This document shows, in pieces, positions 43,355-56,300 of a stretch of DNA of 64,000 bases. The DNA is taken from assembly GCA_963930655.1 (NCBI GenBank), contig OZ005618.1, forward strand, positions 5,602,001 to 5,666,000, read 5' to 3'. Position numbers and translations under genes: made by a program. Position 1 is the first letter of the stretch; each line of letters opens with the position of its first letter. The stretch is from Myrica gale (Eukaryota; Streptophyta; Magnoliopsida; Fagales; Myricaceae). The notes under the pieces are model-generated. The model was given only the letters and a program-made list of their open reading frames with translations, had not been told where the DNA came from and made no database searches.

Positions 43355-46233
43355 CCAGTGAGGACAGTATCCAACAGCCAAAAGAGAAAAAAGTGACGTG
43401 GCATATTTTGAGCGGTTATACAGGTACGGGGAGCAGACAAAAGCAGCGGAATTCCGAAAGTAGCCCCGTTTATTTTGATCGTATATAAAGTCAATCCGCG
43501 GAGTGGAGTGTTTCATATAGTAGAGAGTGAGACGGTTTCAGTACTAATATGGCGATTTTGGTCCCGTGTTAATAAGTTTTGTAATAGTCGTTTTTTATAA
43601 AAGAATTCTAATTAGGATTATTCCTTAAAAGAGTTTGCAAGGAGATAAGCTTGAAGGGAGTGAAGTGGTGCTCAAGAGACAGAGAGAGATATTTTAGGCG
43701 ATTCCTTGGATGTCTCGCCAATACGGCACTGAAAAGCAAGTGGGATTTTATTGTAACGAGATATACTATTTATTAATACGACACAGAATAATTGAATATT
43801 ATTAAGTCTGTGTATCTTTGTCTGCTTGAATGAATCTTCTTCTTCCTCGAAAAAAAAAATCTTGTTGTTCCTTCTTTTTGCCAGTCGCTGTTTTGGTACT
43901 GACTTTTTGAGTAGTGGACGGGGCTCAACTGGAAGGCATAATTGGTGGTCTCAAACATTAGACACGTGTTCCTTAAACAAATCTAGTCGTCACACGCTGA
44001 GGTCGGCTTTTGTCGGATTTATTCGACTCCATCAAATTGTAGAGGCTTTGCTTTTGATCTTGGTAGTTGGTACCCTTCCTTCTATTGGCATGCTGCTTTT
44101 TCTGCTTAATTTGTGTTTGTGTTGTAATATTTTTGGTATGGAAATATGTGTTTGTATTAGGTTTAGTGAAAAGGTGAAGAAAAAGGTAATTTTTTTATAA
44201 TTTTTGTAATTTTTATATTTTTTATGGGAGAGAGAGAGATTATATTGGAGTATTTTATTAGGAGAGAGATAAAATGTTGAGGATAATTGGGTTTGCAAAC
44301 GCAGCCTTAGAAAGGGTTAATACCTACAATTTAGGATTAGGGGTGGACATGTATTAGAAAAATCTACTTCCGAATAAGCTTTTGATTGATTATTAATTGT
44401 CCTGAAGAGGTGGTCTTCCCTAATAATTGATACATTTTAATATATAAACGTGAAGCGAAGAGAACATTTAATTGAAAAATTACATATAGATTTTGGATAA
44501 AACACTACTTAGTAGTCCCATTTATATTACTTATGTCATATATTTGTGGAATATATTTCAGCATACACGTTATGTATTATGTCTTTCTTTTGGGTTACAT
44601 ATAATGAGATACTCTGAATCCCGCGTGGAGTAGAAGTCAAGTCTTACATTGAAACTTTATTAGACTGAACAGAGTATTATAATGATCTAAGAGCTTCAAG
44701 AACAACTATAATTAGTCTTTTTGAAGTCAAAGCATAGATGCGACTAATGCTTCCCCTTAGATCGTTACATTCAAAGCATAAATTAGTGAATTGTCTCTTA
44801 TCTTCTCTATATAAAAAGCATGTAAGAGACAATTCACTAATGTGGAGCTGACTATATGCCATATGGGCTTTCTTTCCTCTGGCATGAAGCGGGGTTGAGG
44901 GCAAGCGGGCAATCAAAGCCAATGCCATGGGGCTGCGTTTATCAATTGGATTAAGTTTATTTGAGCCTAGTGCATAAAGGTTTGGTGAAATAATTTTTTC
45001 TCGTTATAAAAAAAATATTTTTCATCAATCTATATTAGGGTTATGGCCCGTGCACCACAGACTATCAATTGCATTACATCTCACCTCTTGGTTACTAATC
45101 GTATATATACTTCATCGTTAATCTGAATGAAGACAGAGTTTTAATAAGGGACATGGATGACTTTGCTCCTACAACTTTTTGAAACAGCAGTTTATACACT
45201 AAGCATATAAATTGCTTTTAAAAAAATAAATACGTCTAATTTTTCATTGTTAATCAAAGACAAATCTGGTCTATTTTTAATCCTGCAAATTGCTACCTCT
45301 ACCTTACAGCTGTCTCAAACTTTCTTCGTAAATAAAATTGTCCCAATCTCACCTCCATAGCATTGGAGATACTATTAGTCATGTGTTAAGTATCCTTCCT
45401 TTATAATTTCGAGAACATCCCCAATCTACAGAAGAAATTCAGTGGCCAGTGGGGGTCATCGCCAGGCGCCACTGAGCCCACAAAAGAGACCTTGGTCACT
45501 CGCCAATAATAATTGAAACCCACTTGCCCATTTCATCCTCTCTGCATAAGATCTTAGCCTGAATCAAAGAAATGAACAAAGGTTTTTGGAGTGGCATGGG
45601 ATATAAGAGGAAGGGTTGAGATTTGGTAGGACCCGGTTGGTGAACGAACAGATATGAAAGTAACAATTGCCCAAAAATAGGCACCCACCGCCCTATAGAT
45701 GACAGCCGCCTTCCACTACCTGCATTTTTTATATATATATATATATATATTTTTAAAAAAGCTTCAATGTCTTATAGTCTCAAATTGGATTGTCGTATTA
45801 TTTTATTTCGTGTAAAGTAGTGGGAAATGGTGACATACACGTACTTATATATTATATATATATATATATAAATATATAATTAATTAAGAGAAAGACTACT
45901 CCACTGTAGTCGTTTTTTTCTTCATCTTGGAGATCATCAACGAAAATGAATGAGTTGTTGCAGCGCATGCGCGGGAAAAGAAGGCAGCCTGTCCATAGGT
46001 ATTTAAGGCGCAAAAAATATAGCACCAAGCCCAATTATTTGCAAACTTTTTACCACTATAATATTACTAAATTAAGGGAGTACTGTTTGGATTGCAGGTT
46101 ATTAACCCATAAATAATGTTATAACTAATGGGCGCAATAAGCTGTTATTAAGAACATTCACTATGGTCCTCATCTTTCCTTGTGACATAAATAGTAAGAA
46201 GGATCTCTCTTCACCATGACTAATTAATCTTTA
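43355..46233. other. CRF 3' flank and intergenic DNA
   Basis: About 200-400 bp of likely 3' UTR follow the CRF stop. The rest is AT-rich with (AT)n tracts near 45730 and 45848; no gene is recognised. The 44050-44310 stretch is a worn AT-rich repeat with GAGAGAGAG, as seen in several plant MITEs. Confidence 0.45.
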
Positions 46234-46583
46234 GGGAAATTGAAAATTTAGTCACTGGGTTTGTAGTACGCCGATAATTTAGTCAATAAGTTTCATTTTT
46301 TGACAATATGGTCACTGAGAATATATAGTTGTGACGATCAGGTATTTCCCTCAAATCTCCGTTAATTTTTAACGGAATAAAATGCGGTCGACCGCTACAA
46401 GCTTTTGCCGCAACGGAAAACAAACCGGTCGACCGCTATTCCGGCTAAAAATTTAACGGAGGTTTTATTGAAAGACCATATCGTCACAACTATGTATTCT
46501 CAGTGACCATGTTGTCAAAAAATGAAACCTAGTGACTAAATCGTCAGTGTGGTATAAACCTAGTGACTAAATTGTCAAATTCC
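46234..46583. mobile_element. 350-bp Mutator-type MITE with 10-bp target duplication
   Basis: The ends (GGGAAATTGAAAATTTAGTC and the inverse ending CTAAATTGTCAAATTCC) and the next 110 bp on each side are inverted copies, sharing TTTCATTTTTTGACAA, ATGGTCACTGAGAAT and TAGTTGTGACGA. TTAATCTTTA flanks both sides (46224-46233 and 46584-46593). A 9-10-bp duplication with long inverted repeats points to a Mutator-type MITE. The centre carries two copies of GGTCGACCGCTA. Confidence 0.85.
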
Positions 46584-46777
46584 TTAATCTTTATAATATC
46601 TTACCTGCAAAAGAGTGAAAGGAAATGCAAGCAAAACACAAACAAAACCCTCTCAACCATTAGAGACGGGGAACACGATCAAACAAACATGAAAAACTCT
46701 TATACGAGTTAGATCCACAAATATCTCTGTCTCTTCGACCTTTGGTTGATACAACAAGTGAATGAACGAAGGTTAAA

Positions 46778-47256
46778 TATTGATGGGTGGTCTTGGGTAT
46801 TCTCAATCCCGAAAGTTAACTTAAGATGTGAGGTTTTCTCTCATACTTATAAACTGACTATCAACCCCTTCCACAACCGATGTAGGACAAACCCCAACAA
46901 TCTCTCCCTCACACGTCGGGCCCTGGGTTGGGTGGAGACAACCAGTTTCTCCCGTGGACTGTTAGGTCTGAGACTTGTTGGTAAACCTGAGCTCTGATAA
47001 CAGTGCTGACCACCAACCCCTTCCACAACCAATGTGGGACTAACCCCAATGATCTCCCCCTCACACATTGGGTCTTAGGTTGAGTGAAGACAACTCGTTT
47101 CTCCCATGGACTGTTGGGTCTGAGACTTGTTGGTAAACCTGAGCTCTGATAACAGTGATTAATGGTCTTGTGCCTTCTCAACTCCAAAAACTAACTCAAG
47201 AGGTGAGACTTTACCACCAACCCCTTTCCACAACCGATATGGGACAAACCCCAACA
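46778..47256 (-). mobile_element. TRIM-like LTR fossil chain (three LTR pieces, two short internal parts)
   Basis: Read on the - strand, LTR-like pieces beginning TGTTGGGG (or a variant) and containing CCCACATCGGTTGTGGAA alternate with short internal parts. Each internal part starts with a TATCAGAGC primer-binding-like motif and ends in a purine-rich GTGAGGGGGAGA tract. LTR pieces lie near 47155-47256, 47003-47051 and 46778-46899. The internal parts are only about 100 bp, which with the missing coding region defines the TRIM class. The chain looks like recombined or tandem copies sharing LTRs; it is a worn, broken, old fossil. Confidence 0.65.
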
Positions 47257-47914
47257 AATGTTTTAACTGTTAAGTCATAAATTATTTTAAAAAATTTAAG
47301 CTAATAAGAAGAATAAAATTTAATCATTTAATCCATGTTGCCAATGCCCTGCTCGTGTGGTCGGTACTCCCTCTAATTAATTAGGTTGGCCTAACACATG
47401 GAATGCTCATGGACTCCCTCCGACATCCATGTTAATTGTTAAACTCCATAGGTCGGGTTTTTATGCTGTTTAGGGATCAAAACGCCTGGATTTGGCGGGT
47501 CTGATAAAAAAAATTTCCACAACTTTTGATTTTGTACTGGTTCGTACACAACATTTGATCACGTGTTGTTGTGAGGCATTAAAACAGTAGATTATATGTC
47601 CCTCTCGACCATAGTTTTTCTGCTAATATTTGTACCTGCATAGTTATAGCTTCCAAATTAGCCTACAACGTGTTTAGCTATATAAAAGCAATCCAACAAC
47701 GAACACGATCACTACACACATAAAAAAGGTATGCAGTGAGACGTTAGTCCATCTATTTTCTGTTGAACTTTCTGAGGTCGACCCCATAGGAATAATTCTA
47801 CTTCAATGAAGGCTATATATGTAATCGTGATTCTAACACCAGAGATTCGGCAACCCTACTGTCTTCCTAAAAGAGCGGCAAGAGCTAGCGGCGCCTTAAA
47901 TATTTGTAGGTAAC
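47257..47914. other. intergenic DNA, no gene seen
   Basis: AT-rich DNA between the TRIM-like chain and the hAT element. No coding frame or repeat structure stands out. Confidence 0.4.
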
Positions 47915-49894
47915 TAGTGGCGGATCCAGGATCCAATTTGAAGGGGGTTGAACACATAAGGCGAAATAACAAATTTTTTTTCCCAACGTAATGTGAAAAG
48001 TTTCTTAGAGTTAAAATATCAAAAATTAAGGATTAAAAACATTAAAATATCGAAAATTAAGGATTAAACTTTAGAAATTTCTAGGTAGAAACCTATATAG
48101 CCCTAAGATATCCAAATCAATTCAATCTCATCCTCCAACAATTTCACAACTCACAAAATTTCAAACCCTAAAGCATTTTTAGCATACTAAACAATTTCAC
48201 AACTCACAATAGGAGAGCAGAACTTGGACTCCACCTTAGCAGAACAAGAAATCCAAGCTTTGCAGTAAGCAAAAAGTAAAGAAACTACAGTTCTGATGAA
48301 AAAATAAATCGTATACACAATTAAGCGACCTAAATAAATTACCTTACTGTTTGATCTTTTGAAAACACAGCATCTAGCAGCAGAGAGTGGCTCAAAATCA
48401 TTACTCTCTAAGTTCGACGATTCGGGAAGTTCAGTTTTCTTCAGAGAAACTAGTCTTGAACCCCTAAAGCACCCATTTCGATTCTCTAGCAAACTTTTGG
48501 CAGAAAAAACTCCTGAAGGAGTATGAACAGCCAGGACAGCATCAGGGTTTGAGACCCTGCACAAACCCAAGGCATTAAGAAGGTTTGGACCATTTTATGT
48601 AGTGATTGATGACATAAAGCAACAAAAAATTTACTCGACTCAGAACTAAATTCAATAGGAAAAAGAGAAAAAATGGGCAAAAGTCAAACCTGTGAACTGC
48701 ACAATACATCAACTTTTTGGTTATTTATGTTCCACTCTTTTCCAAGCAGTGCAACTAAGAGTTCAACATAGAATGTTACTAAAATAACCAACCTCAAAAT
48801 TGAAATAAAAATACTAGGAACAAGAAAGCATGCATCATTTGAACAAGCAAATATGTAGCACACTTGCAGCATTGCGTGCAGGAACCATGACTCTGCTTGT
48901 AGATTATACATCGTTGTGGCATACAAAATGAAGTGCAATAAATAACCACAAGACATTCTAAAGCTTGCCACCAGCTCTTAAGGTACAAAATTATGTCGAT
49001 TTACCAGAGACAAGAACAAAATAGATTTTGAAATTGAAGAACTCGAGTCAAGCAACTGTCTACAAAATCCTTAGCAACACCAGTTTACCTTCAAAAATGA
49101 ATTGGATGGAATTCTAAGGATTCCAACAGCTGGTTCCATTTTCTCATGATTTGAGAAATCTGCATTAATCATTAACTATAAGGATTCCAACCACTGGTGC
49201 CCTAAATCTATTAACTATAAATTGCCCTAAATCTAATTGTTCAATAAATTAACTATGTTGTATGCATTAATCATTATAATTCCTAACTAACTATTAACTA
49301 AATAAATTAAACGGTTTAATACTGCAAACTGTAAAGGCTACTGAGTGAGGGTCTGAGGGAATGCAGAATTCTCACAGATGAGGGAGTCGGGAGTCTCGAG
49401 ATCGGACACCGTCAAGAGAGAGAGTCCTGGGCGGCCTGGGACGGTGGACGCGGCGGCTCTGGGCTGGGCTGGTGCCGGGTGCGCTGGACGCTGGTGCTAC
49501 ACTGCTGCGGGCAGCGGTGCAGGGCAAGTAATGGTGCGGCGTAAGCGGGGGTGGCCGGTGGACGTTGGAAAACGACGTCGGCGTAGTGGGCACGGTGGTG
49601 AGGTGCCGCGCGGCGGTGGGCGAGAGAGAGAGAGAGTAACCAGTCGAGAGAGAGAAAAACGCATTTTGAGTATTTTTTTAAGGCAGAGGGTTTGCCGGTT
49701 AAAAAATAAAGAGTCTGGGCCTAACGGGCCCAGACCCTGAAGAGAAATATTTGGATGGCTTGGGCCAATGGGGGTCGGGCTCCCAAAGGCCCAGGAGACC
49801 AACTTATATTAAAAAAAAATTACATCTAAAATTATTTTTTTTTCCCGTCCAATGGGTGGCGGCCGCCCAGTGCCACCCCCTGCATCCGCCTCTA
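47915..49894. mobile_element. 2-kb non-autonomous hAT element with exon-like cargo
   Basis: The left end TAGTGGCGGATCCAGGATCC and right end TGCATCCGCCTCTA are worn inverse repeats, flanked by TAGGTAAC (47907-47914) and TAGGCAAC (49895-49902), an 8-bp target duplication with one change. Subterminal AATTTGAAGGGGG and GAGTTAAAATATCAAAAATT match the hAT copies at 18369 and 31582. No transposase is seen. The right third (49370-49640) is strongly GC-rich, with GAGAGAG runs, unlike the rest. The middle carries an exon-like segment on the - strand (48343-48556). Confidence 0.75.
48343..48556 (-). other. exon-like segment inside the hAT element
   Basis: On the - strand a TTTGTGCAG acceptor precedes 214 bp of open frame that ends in AACAGTAAG/GTAATT, a good donor. 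The frame encodes SNPDAVLAVHTPSGVFSAK, then LLENRNGCFRGSRLVSLKK and SAARCCVFKRSNSK, ordinary-looking protein sequence that is not hAT transposase. I do not recognise the family; a plastid-targeted or nuclear host protein is possible. The segment may be host DNA captured by the element. If the element boundaries are wrong, it could instead be a resident gene fragment. Confidence 0.4.
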
Positions 49895-49923
49895 TAGGCA
49901 ACCCGAATAGCATCACCCCAGTC

Positions 49924-50132
49924 ACAGGCGGAAGCAAGGGGGGGCAAACCGGGGCCACTGCCCCGGTTGGCTCCCCCCAAAAAAAATTTTTATATGTAAA
50001 TTTTTTTTTAAAGTTTGTCCCCCTTAATACCCATTGAATTTTAGTCTGCCCCCTTAAGCTCAAGCAGCCCAAGCTAACTCTGAATTTTCTTAGAAGTTTG
50101 CCCCTCATTGATTATATCGCTGGCTCGCCACT
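49924..50132. mobile_element. possible short hAT-like fragment
   Basis: A CAGGCGGAAGCAAGGGGGG start and a GCTGGCTCGCCACTG end face each other about 210 bp apart and resemble the ends of the hAT family in this window. The inner part has GGGGCAAAC and GTTTGCCCC in inverted relation. No matching target duplication was found. Confidence 0.35.
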
Positions 50133-50735
50133 GACCTATTGAAGTAGTGAAGTAGTGGGCAGCGACGACGCAGCCAAAGCAAAGAGATATATATCAGAAA
50201 ATTGCAGCGTCATCATGCAACAGATGCATGGGGGTGATCGATATTGAGAGCTACCTAGCGCTGATGGTGGTGGGTTTGTGGCCCACCCCGATCATGTTTT
50301 TCTTTCCAAGTTTATGGCCGCCATCCACTTTAATGATATGCGGTTGATGACAAAGTCTGAACCAGAAGACAATGGATATCATGGTGCATGATATTTCCCT
50401 TTATTTTAATATTAATTTGAACCTATCTGATAGTGGATCGAGTGAGGTTTATTATTTTGTTCAAAGCTTGGAAACCAAGCAAAGCTATTAGAGAGACGTG
50501 TTGGGGTTTGATTTCGATCTGTTTTTGTTAATTTAAAGTGACAAGGCCGATCGATACCACCCCCACTTCGTTTGTACACTAGTTTGAAAGGTTCTGCGTG
50601 GAATTTTGATGATTGAATTAAATTAAGCTCATCTTCTCGGTAACAAATTGACTAAACTAGTCATGTGGCCAATACGTTGTTTGAATGCTTAGAAAAAAAA
50701 ACAGGAACAAGTTGTTTGAATGGATCAATTTCTCT

Positions 50736-50776
<41 letters not shown>

Positions 50777-53353
50777 TAAATTATCTTAAAATTTTCATGA
50801 CTTTTTAACTTCTGTACTATTAACCAAATATCATTATTGGTTTAAGTTAGGAGTAAACTATCAAAATGCATCAGTAAGTATTCGTATTCAAGTAAGTTTT
50901 TTCTATCCAATATCTTTTTCATCCCTTTAAAGTTTCTGAAAAAAATTAATAATTTAATCGAATATCACCTGATTTTACACGACAAGTAAGAGTCGGCAAT
51001 GGAATCCGTCAGAAATCCGCTTGTCTATGTTGTGGCTATTGGCAGCCATGTGCGCGATTGACTACCAATTATAATACAGCATCTGTATGGCAAGGGATTG
51101 ATTTTTTTTCAAATCCAACCGAACCATCAATAATTATAGAGAAGAACCCCAAAATAAGAGAGAAGTTTCTCTTAAAAGCTAATGGGCGCACAGATTTGAC
51201 TTTTCTTCACCGCCTCCGTTGTTAAAAACAAATGAAGAGAATAACGTGAATATTTAAATAATATTTAAATTTTATTAATATTAGTAAAAATTATTAAACT
51301 ATATTAATATATGTAAAAAAGATAATATTGAGTTGTATTAATATGCTGAAATAATATCAGGAATATAAATTTAAAAAATTAGATTTAAATTCTAAAATGT
51401 TTACCACGTGCCCCTATTGTCACACTCCCCCTCCCACCTATTTTGACTACAAGGCTTGTTAGTGGAACATATGCAGAGAGAAACTGAAGAGAAACATTCA
51501 AATATAAATGGAGGAAAATAACAAGAAAATAAATAAAAAATGAAGAAATAGAAACATTCTCTAAAAGTAGAATACAGCCAAACTAGTGGGTTAAAGTTGT
51601 CGATAAAGTGAAGCTGTGAAGGGTATGGTTTGACGTAAAAGGAGTAGAGGAAGTCCACTAATGAAGGTTCCTAGGCACTAATATCCCAACTCCCAAAACA
51701 TCCAAGCTATATCAATATGTTTTGTCCATTTTTAAGTGGCTTTGGTTCTCTCCAGCTTTAAGGCTGAAGGACTTTCCGCCAGATAGTTTGAACTCAATTT
51801 CTTGGTCAACTTGTGCAGAAACGAGTCTCTATCAAAGAGGAAATTTTGGATGATCAAGAAAATTACAAGTTCGTGGCTCTCAAGTAACCTTTGCGCTTTG
51901 TTTTATTGCCGCCGAGATGGGTTGGGATGGGACTTTGAGAGTCGGGGGGACTGAACCTGTCCCTTAGCTATCAGGTAATTACGTATGAGTGCTGTCAACA
52001 GGAGTCTACCCAAAGGCCAAAGACTGCAGACCTAGTCGTCTTGACCGGCTACGACGATAATTTCAACTTCATGTCCTTGAGAACGCAACATAATAAAATA
52101 AAGGACCAAACTTGTTTTTAATGGACAGGTTGTGGTATTTAGAAAAGAAATCGTGAGTAAGATAATTTAATTGAATTTTTTATATTTATTTTAATGAAAA
52201 TAGATAATTTAATAAATATAGATTTCTTATTTTATAATTATTTATTATGTTAAAATTTTAGAAGGATTAAAATTGTGGAACTTAAACACGCGGTGTCTGT
52301 GAACCAAAGGTAAAAAGGTGAATTAAAAAATAATTTTAATAAATTTTTTATGTTTACTGTAATAAAAATAGATGATGTGACGAAAATAGATTATTTTGTA
52401 TTTATTTTATGTTTGTGGTAGACAGACACTACTATTAATGTCTGTGTTGCCTCTAGGCGATCTAGATCGCTCGGCTTGTGGTGATCCAAATCTAACTGTT
52501 AATATTGTGCCAGGGGACTTAATTTTCATTTATTTTTATAATCAGATCTTAATATAGAGTGAAAATTAAAATTTTGTTCTTGTTTGGGAGTGCGATGTAG
52601 GATTGATATCAGATCTTAATCTAACTGGAAGAGCCTTGCAGCTTCCTGGAGGAAAGCCCAATGAGGTTCCAGTCTGAACCCATGTTTGTGGTCTGACTAA
52701 TGTAAACGGGACTGGAGAATCTGGGCTGGGTGTTTTGAACGGCCCACGTGCATACGAAGTCGTGTCGAGCGGGGGGTTTTGGGTAAATATAAGTTTGGGC
52801 CTAAATTCCGAATCAAGGTTGGTCTTGCAGGCCGTTGTTGAATGGTCCATGGGGCTCTCCAATAGTAGCCCGCAAGCTCGTCTACTGGTGTGGTGGAAAC
52901 CTGGAATAAATGACGAAGGATAGATAGCAAGGTTAAAAGGGCATCAAAGATTCTAGCGGAGATAGTAACGCATAACCCAGCAGCTAAGCGATTCTCTGAA
53001 CAACTTTCACAGCAGCGCTAACGCGTCCATTTCCGCTGAATGTAAGAGACTCTCCGACACTGCCCTAGTCTAATTCTTTTCTTATTTCCGCTCATAGCAC
53101 TATCATTTATTGCCTAAGTTTTTTATTCTTTGAGAAAGATTTGTGATTAAAGATGTATTCTTTTTTTGGGTCTGTCGATGTATTCATTGATCTTTGTTTT
53201 CATGGCGGAGCCCGGTTTTGTCTCGTTTGTAGCATGTTGAATACTGGTCCATGTGTTTATTTCTGTTTCTTGCTTCTTTTCTGTCCTTTCTTTGTTTTCT
53301 TTTCTGTTTTAGTTTCTACTCCACTAATCCAGTTTCACTGCTTTATAGCACGC
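50133..53353. other. intergenic DNA and eIF2 beta 5' leader
   Basis: AT-rich DNA without a recognised gene up to about 52900. Near the right end a donor-like GTAAGA at 53042 and an acceptor TTTATAG ending at 53348 suggest a 307-bp leader intron for the eIF2 beta gene. Its leader exon would begin somewhere in 52900-53000. Confidence 0.45.
50741..50770 (+). repeat. (AT)15 microsatellite
   Basis: Fifteen uninterrupted AT units followed by ACACAC. Confidence 0.95.
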
Positions 53354-56300
53354 ATGGCAGACGATGTTCCCAATGATGTGAAGGACGAAGTGGCGGATGT
53401 AAGTTCATTCATTTCTTCTGGCTCCTCATTTACATTGTCTAGGAATGTGAAGTGGACTATCGGATAAGGGAAGGTGTTAGGTGTTTATAAGTGTTGTAGT
53501 TCTAAGACCGATGAACTTTTCCGATAAACCTGTGCTTAGTTGAGGCCAAAATTTGTATATAGGACCGCAGTTGGTTGGTAGTTTTTTAGGTGAATTGCTA
53601 ATTATGTTTCCGTGACTACGTTGTCAGATTTCTTGTTCAATGAATTCATGGATTGCAGATTGCCCCGTTTGATCCCAGTAAAAAGAAGAAGAAGAAGAAG
53701 GTAGTCATTCAGGATTCTGCCGATGATGTTGTGGACAATTTGGCTGAACAGACGGAGAACTTGTCAGGTATCTAAACCGAATGGATCTTGATTTTTCAAT
53801 TGAAGGTAGGAGAGGTATGTCATCCTGTGGGTTACAAAGCTAAAGGCTAAGTCTTTTCCTCACTTGCAGTTTCTGATGGGCTTGAAAGTACTTTCTTAGG
53901 TCTGAAAAAGAAGAAGAAGAAGGCTGTAAGTAATCATGATAACTACGGAGATCCAACATCCATGTGTTGTCTGCATGTGTATGTGGGTGTTTGTAAATAT
54001 GTTGGTAGAAGCAATAACTTTTCATTCTGGCACGATTGTAGGTTGAAACCAGTTCCTTCAACGATGAAACTGGGGATGCAGGGGAAGACTTGGATGGTAA
54101 TTTGATGCATGTGTAGTGTTTGGAAGATTACTTGTATATTACAGCTTGACTGATTTTGAGTTCTTTCCCTTTTAGATCATGTGGGTGAGGATGAAGAAGG
54201 AGAAGAAAGTGTGCTACAACCACTTTATCCTTGGGAAGGAAGTGACCGTGATTATGAATATGAGGAGGTACATTAGATGTTTTGACATTATCCTTAGTAG
54301 TGTATTACTGAGTTTTATAGTATCACGTGTCACCACTAATGATTTTTTTTTTAACATGCTTGCAGCTTCTTGGTAGGGTGTTTAACATTCTTCGGGAGAA
54401 TAATCCAGAGCTGGCAGGAGATAGGCGTAGGACTGTTATGAGGCCTCCCCAAGTTCTTCGTGAGGGCACAAAGAAAACTGTTTTTGTGAATTTCATGGAT
54501 CTCTGCAAGACGTAAGTTTGATATCTTTTTCTCCATATGCTCATTTTTCCATCATATATTAGGAACAAAATAGTTGATGCCTACAGTTTTTCTGTACTTG
54601 TGCTTCTTCGCTGCAATTTACCTTTTGTGCATCCTGTTTGATTGCATTCCTACTTGTACCTTACATATTTCCCTAACAATCTTTTCAAATCTGTTTCATC
54701 TGTATAGCCGTTAAGAGTTCATCCTCTATAAAAATGCCTTGTTTCAGTTGTTTTAGAACATATCTTGTTCACATTCTTTGCTTATGGGCTGTATTTGGAG
54801 TTTGTTCAAGATCCATCTGCTTTAGATACCTGACAAGTTCTCTGTCTGTTCAGCTAAATTGTACGCAACATCGGCAGCAGAATCCTGAATGACAACCTTC
54901 TTCTTCCTCTTCTTCTTCTTCTTTTTTTTTTTTTATCTTTCTGCTGCTAATAATTGCTTTACCCTGTTTTCGTTTGAATTTAGTGAATGAAAAGTTCGTT
55001 AATATTGTTTCCTAATTCATTTTCTTCAATAATTTTGACTTTTAACTCAATGGCTTTCCTCCCTCAAAAAAAAAAAAAAGTATGCATCGGCAGCCAGACC
55101 ATGTGATGGCTTTCTTGCTGGCTGAACTGGGAACAAGTGGATCACTTGATGGGCAGCAAAGACTAGTTGTGAAGGGAAGATTTGCACCCAAGAATTTTGA
55201 AGGAATCCTGCGTCGATATATCAGTAAGTATCTTGTTTATTGTTCTCTGATATAAACAGTTGATACACCGGTTGGTTGAAACTGGAAATTGTGATATCGT
55301 TGCCTTATAAGTTGGCATGTAAGTGGACTTCAATGGGTTCCCTTAAAAAGAGTTTCATTGAGTATGTGCTTTGTGAATCTGCTTTGAATAGTGGACCTAT
55401 GGTTGACTGTAGCTTAACCCCCCCCCCTCCCCAACACACAAAACTAAATAAAAACCGATAAAGCAGAACACTTCCTCCTATCTTATCTTGTCAAGAGGAA
55501 GGAGCTGCATGTGTCGGAAGGTTTTGTGTTGCACTTGGGGAGTATTATCGATTGTTTTATTTCCTTGTGTGAGTGCGTGCTGATGGTTAAATCTGCTTTT
55601 CAGATGAGTATGTTATTTGCATTGGGTGCAAAAGTCCTGACACTATACTTTCAAAGGAAAATCGTCTCTTCTTTCTGCGATGTGAGAAGGTAACTGCTTA
55701 ACACCACCCCCCCCACCTTTTTTCTTTTTCTCTAAGACCCAGCAGCATAATTGGTGACATACACGGATGGTGACTGTTTGCTGTCCTAGTTTATAGTGGT
55801 GTTTATGTTATGGTTGGCTTTGAAGAAGTGAAGAAGAATTATTTCTAAAACTTCTACTGCCAAGTACTCTTGTGACCAGGCCTGTGATCTGGACCATGGA
55901 CAATGCAGGATAGTATTTGAGTCCTCTAGGCAATATTTTTATTCCCATAGAAGTCAAGAAGACTCTTTTTCTTTTATCAGCAAAATATCTTGTGAGGCGG
56001 CCTGCAATGATAAATATTTGCCTACATTGTCAGATTGTCTTATACGTGATTGACATTGTACTTGCTGGATAGTATCTGAGGCTCCTTGGGAAAATTTTTC
56101 TCATGCATTGACCATGATTGCACTTACAACTTTCTGGTTAGCTTTGGAGAAGTGAAGAAGAATTATTTCTAAAGCATCTACTGCCAAGTACTCTTGTGAC
56201 CAGGCCTGTGACGATCTGAATATTTCTGTCTGGACTATGGACAATGCAGGATAGTATTTGAGTCCTCTAGGAATTTTTTTTATTCCCACAGAAGTTAAGA

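Noticed and set aside
46746-47187. Overlapping open frames around 46.7-47.2 kb
   Set aside because: They lie in the TRIM-like repeat units and repeat the same peptide, so they are not a gene.
49372-49802. Long open frames on both strands in GC-rich DNA
   Set aside because: They arise from the low stop-codon density of a GC-rich stretch inside the hAT element; the peptides are Arg/Gly/Pro-rich without any domain.
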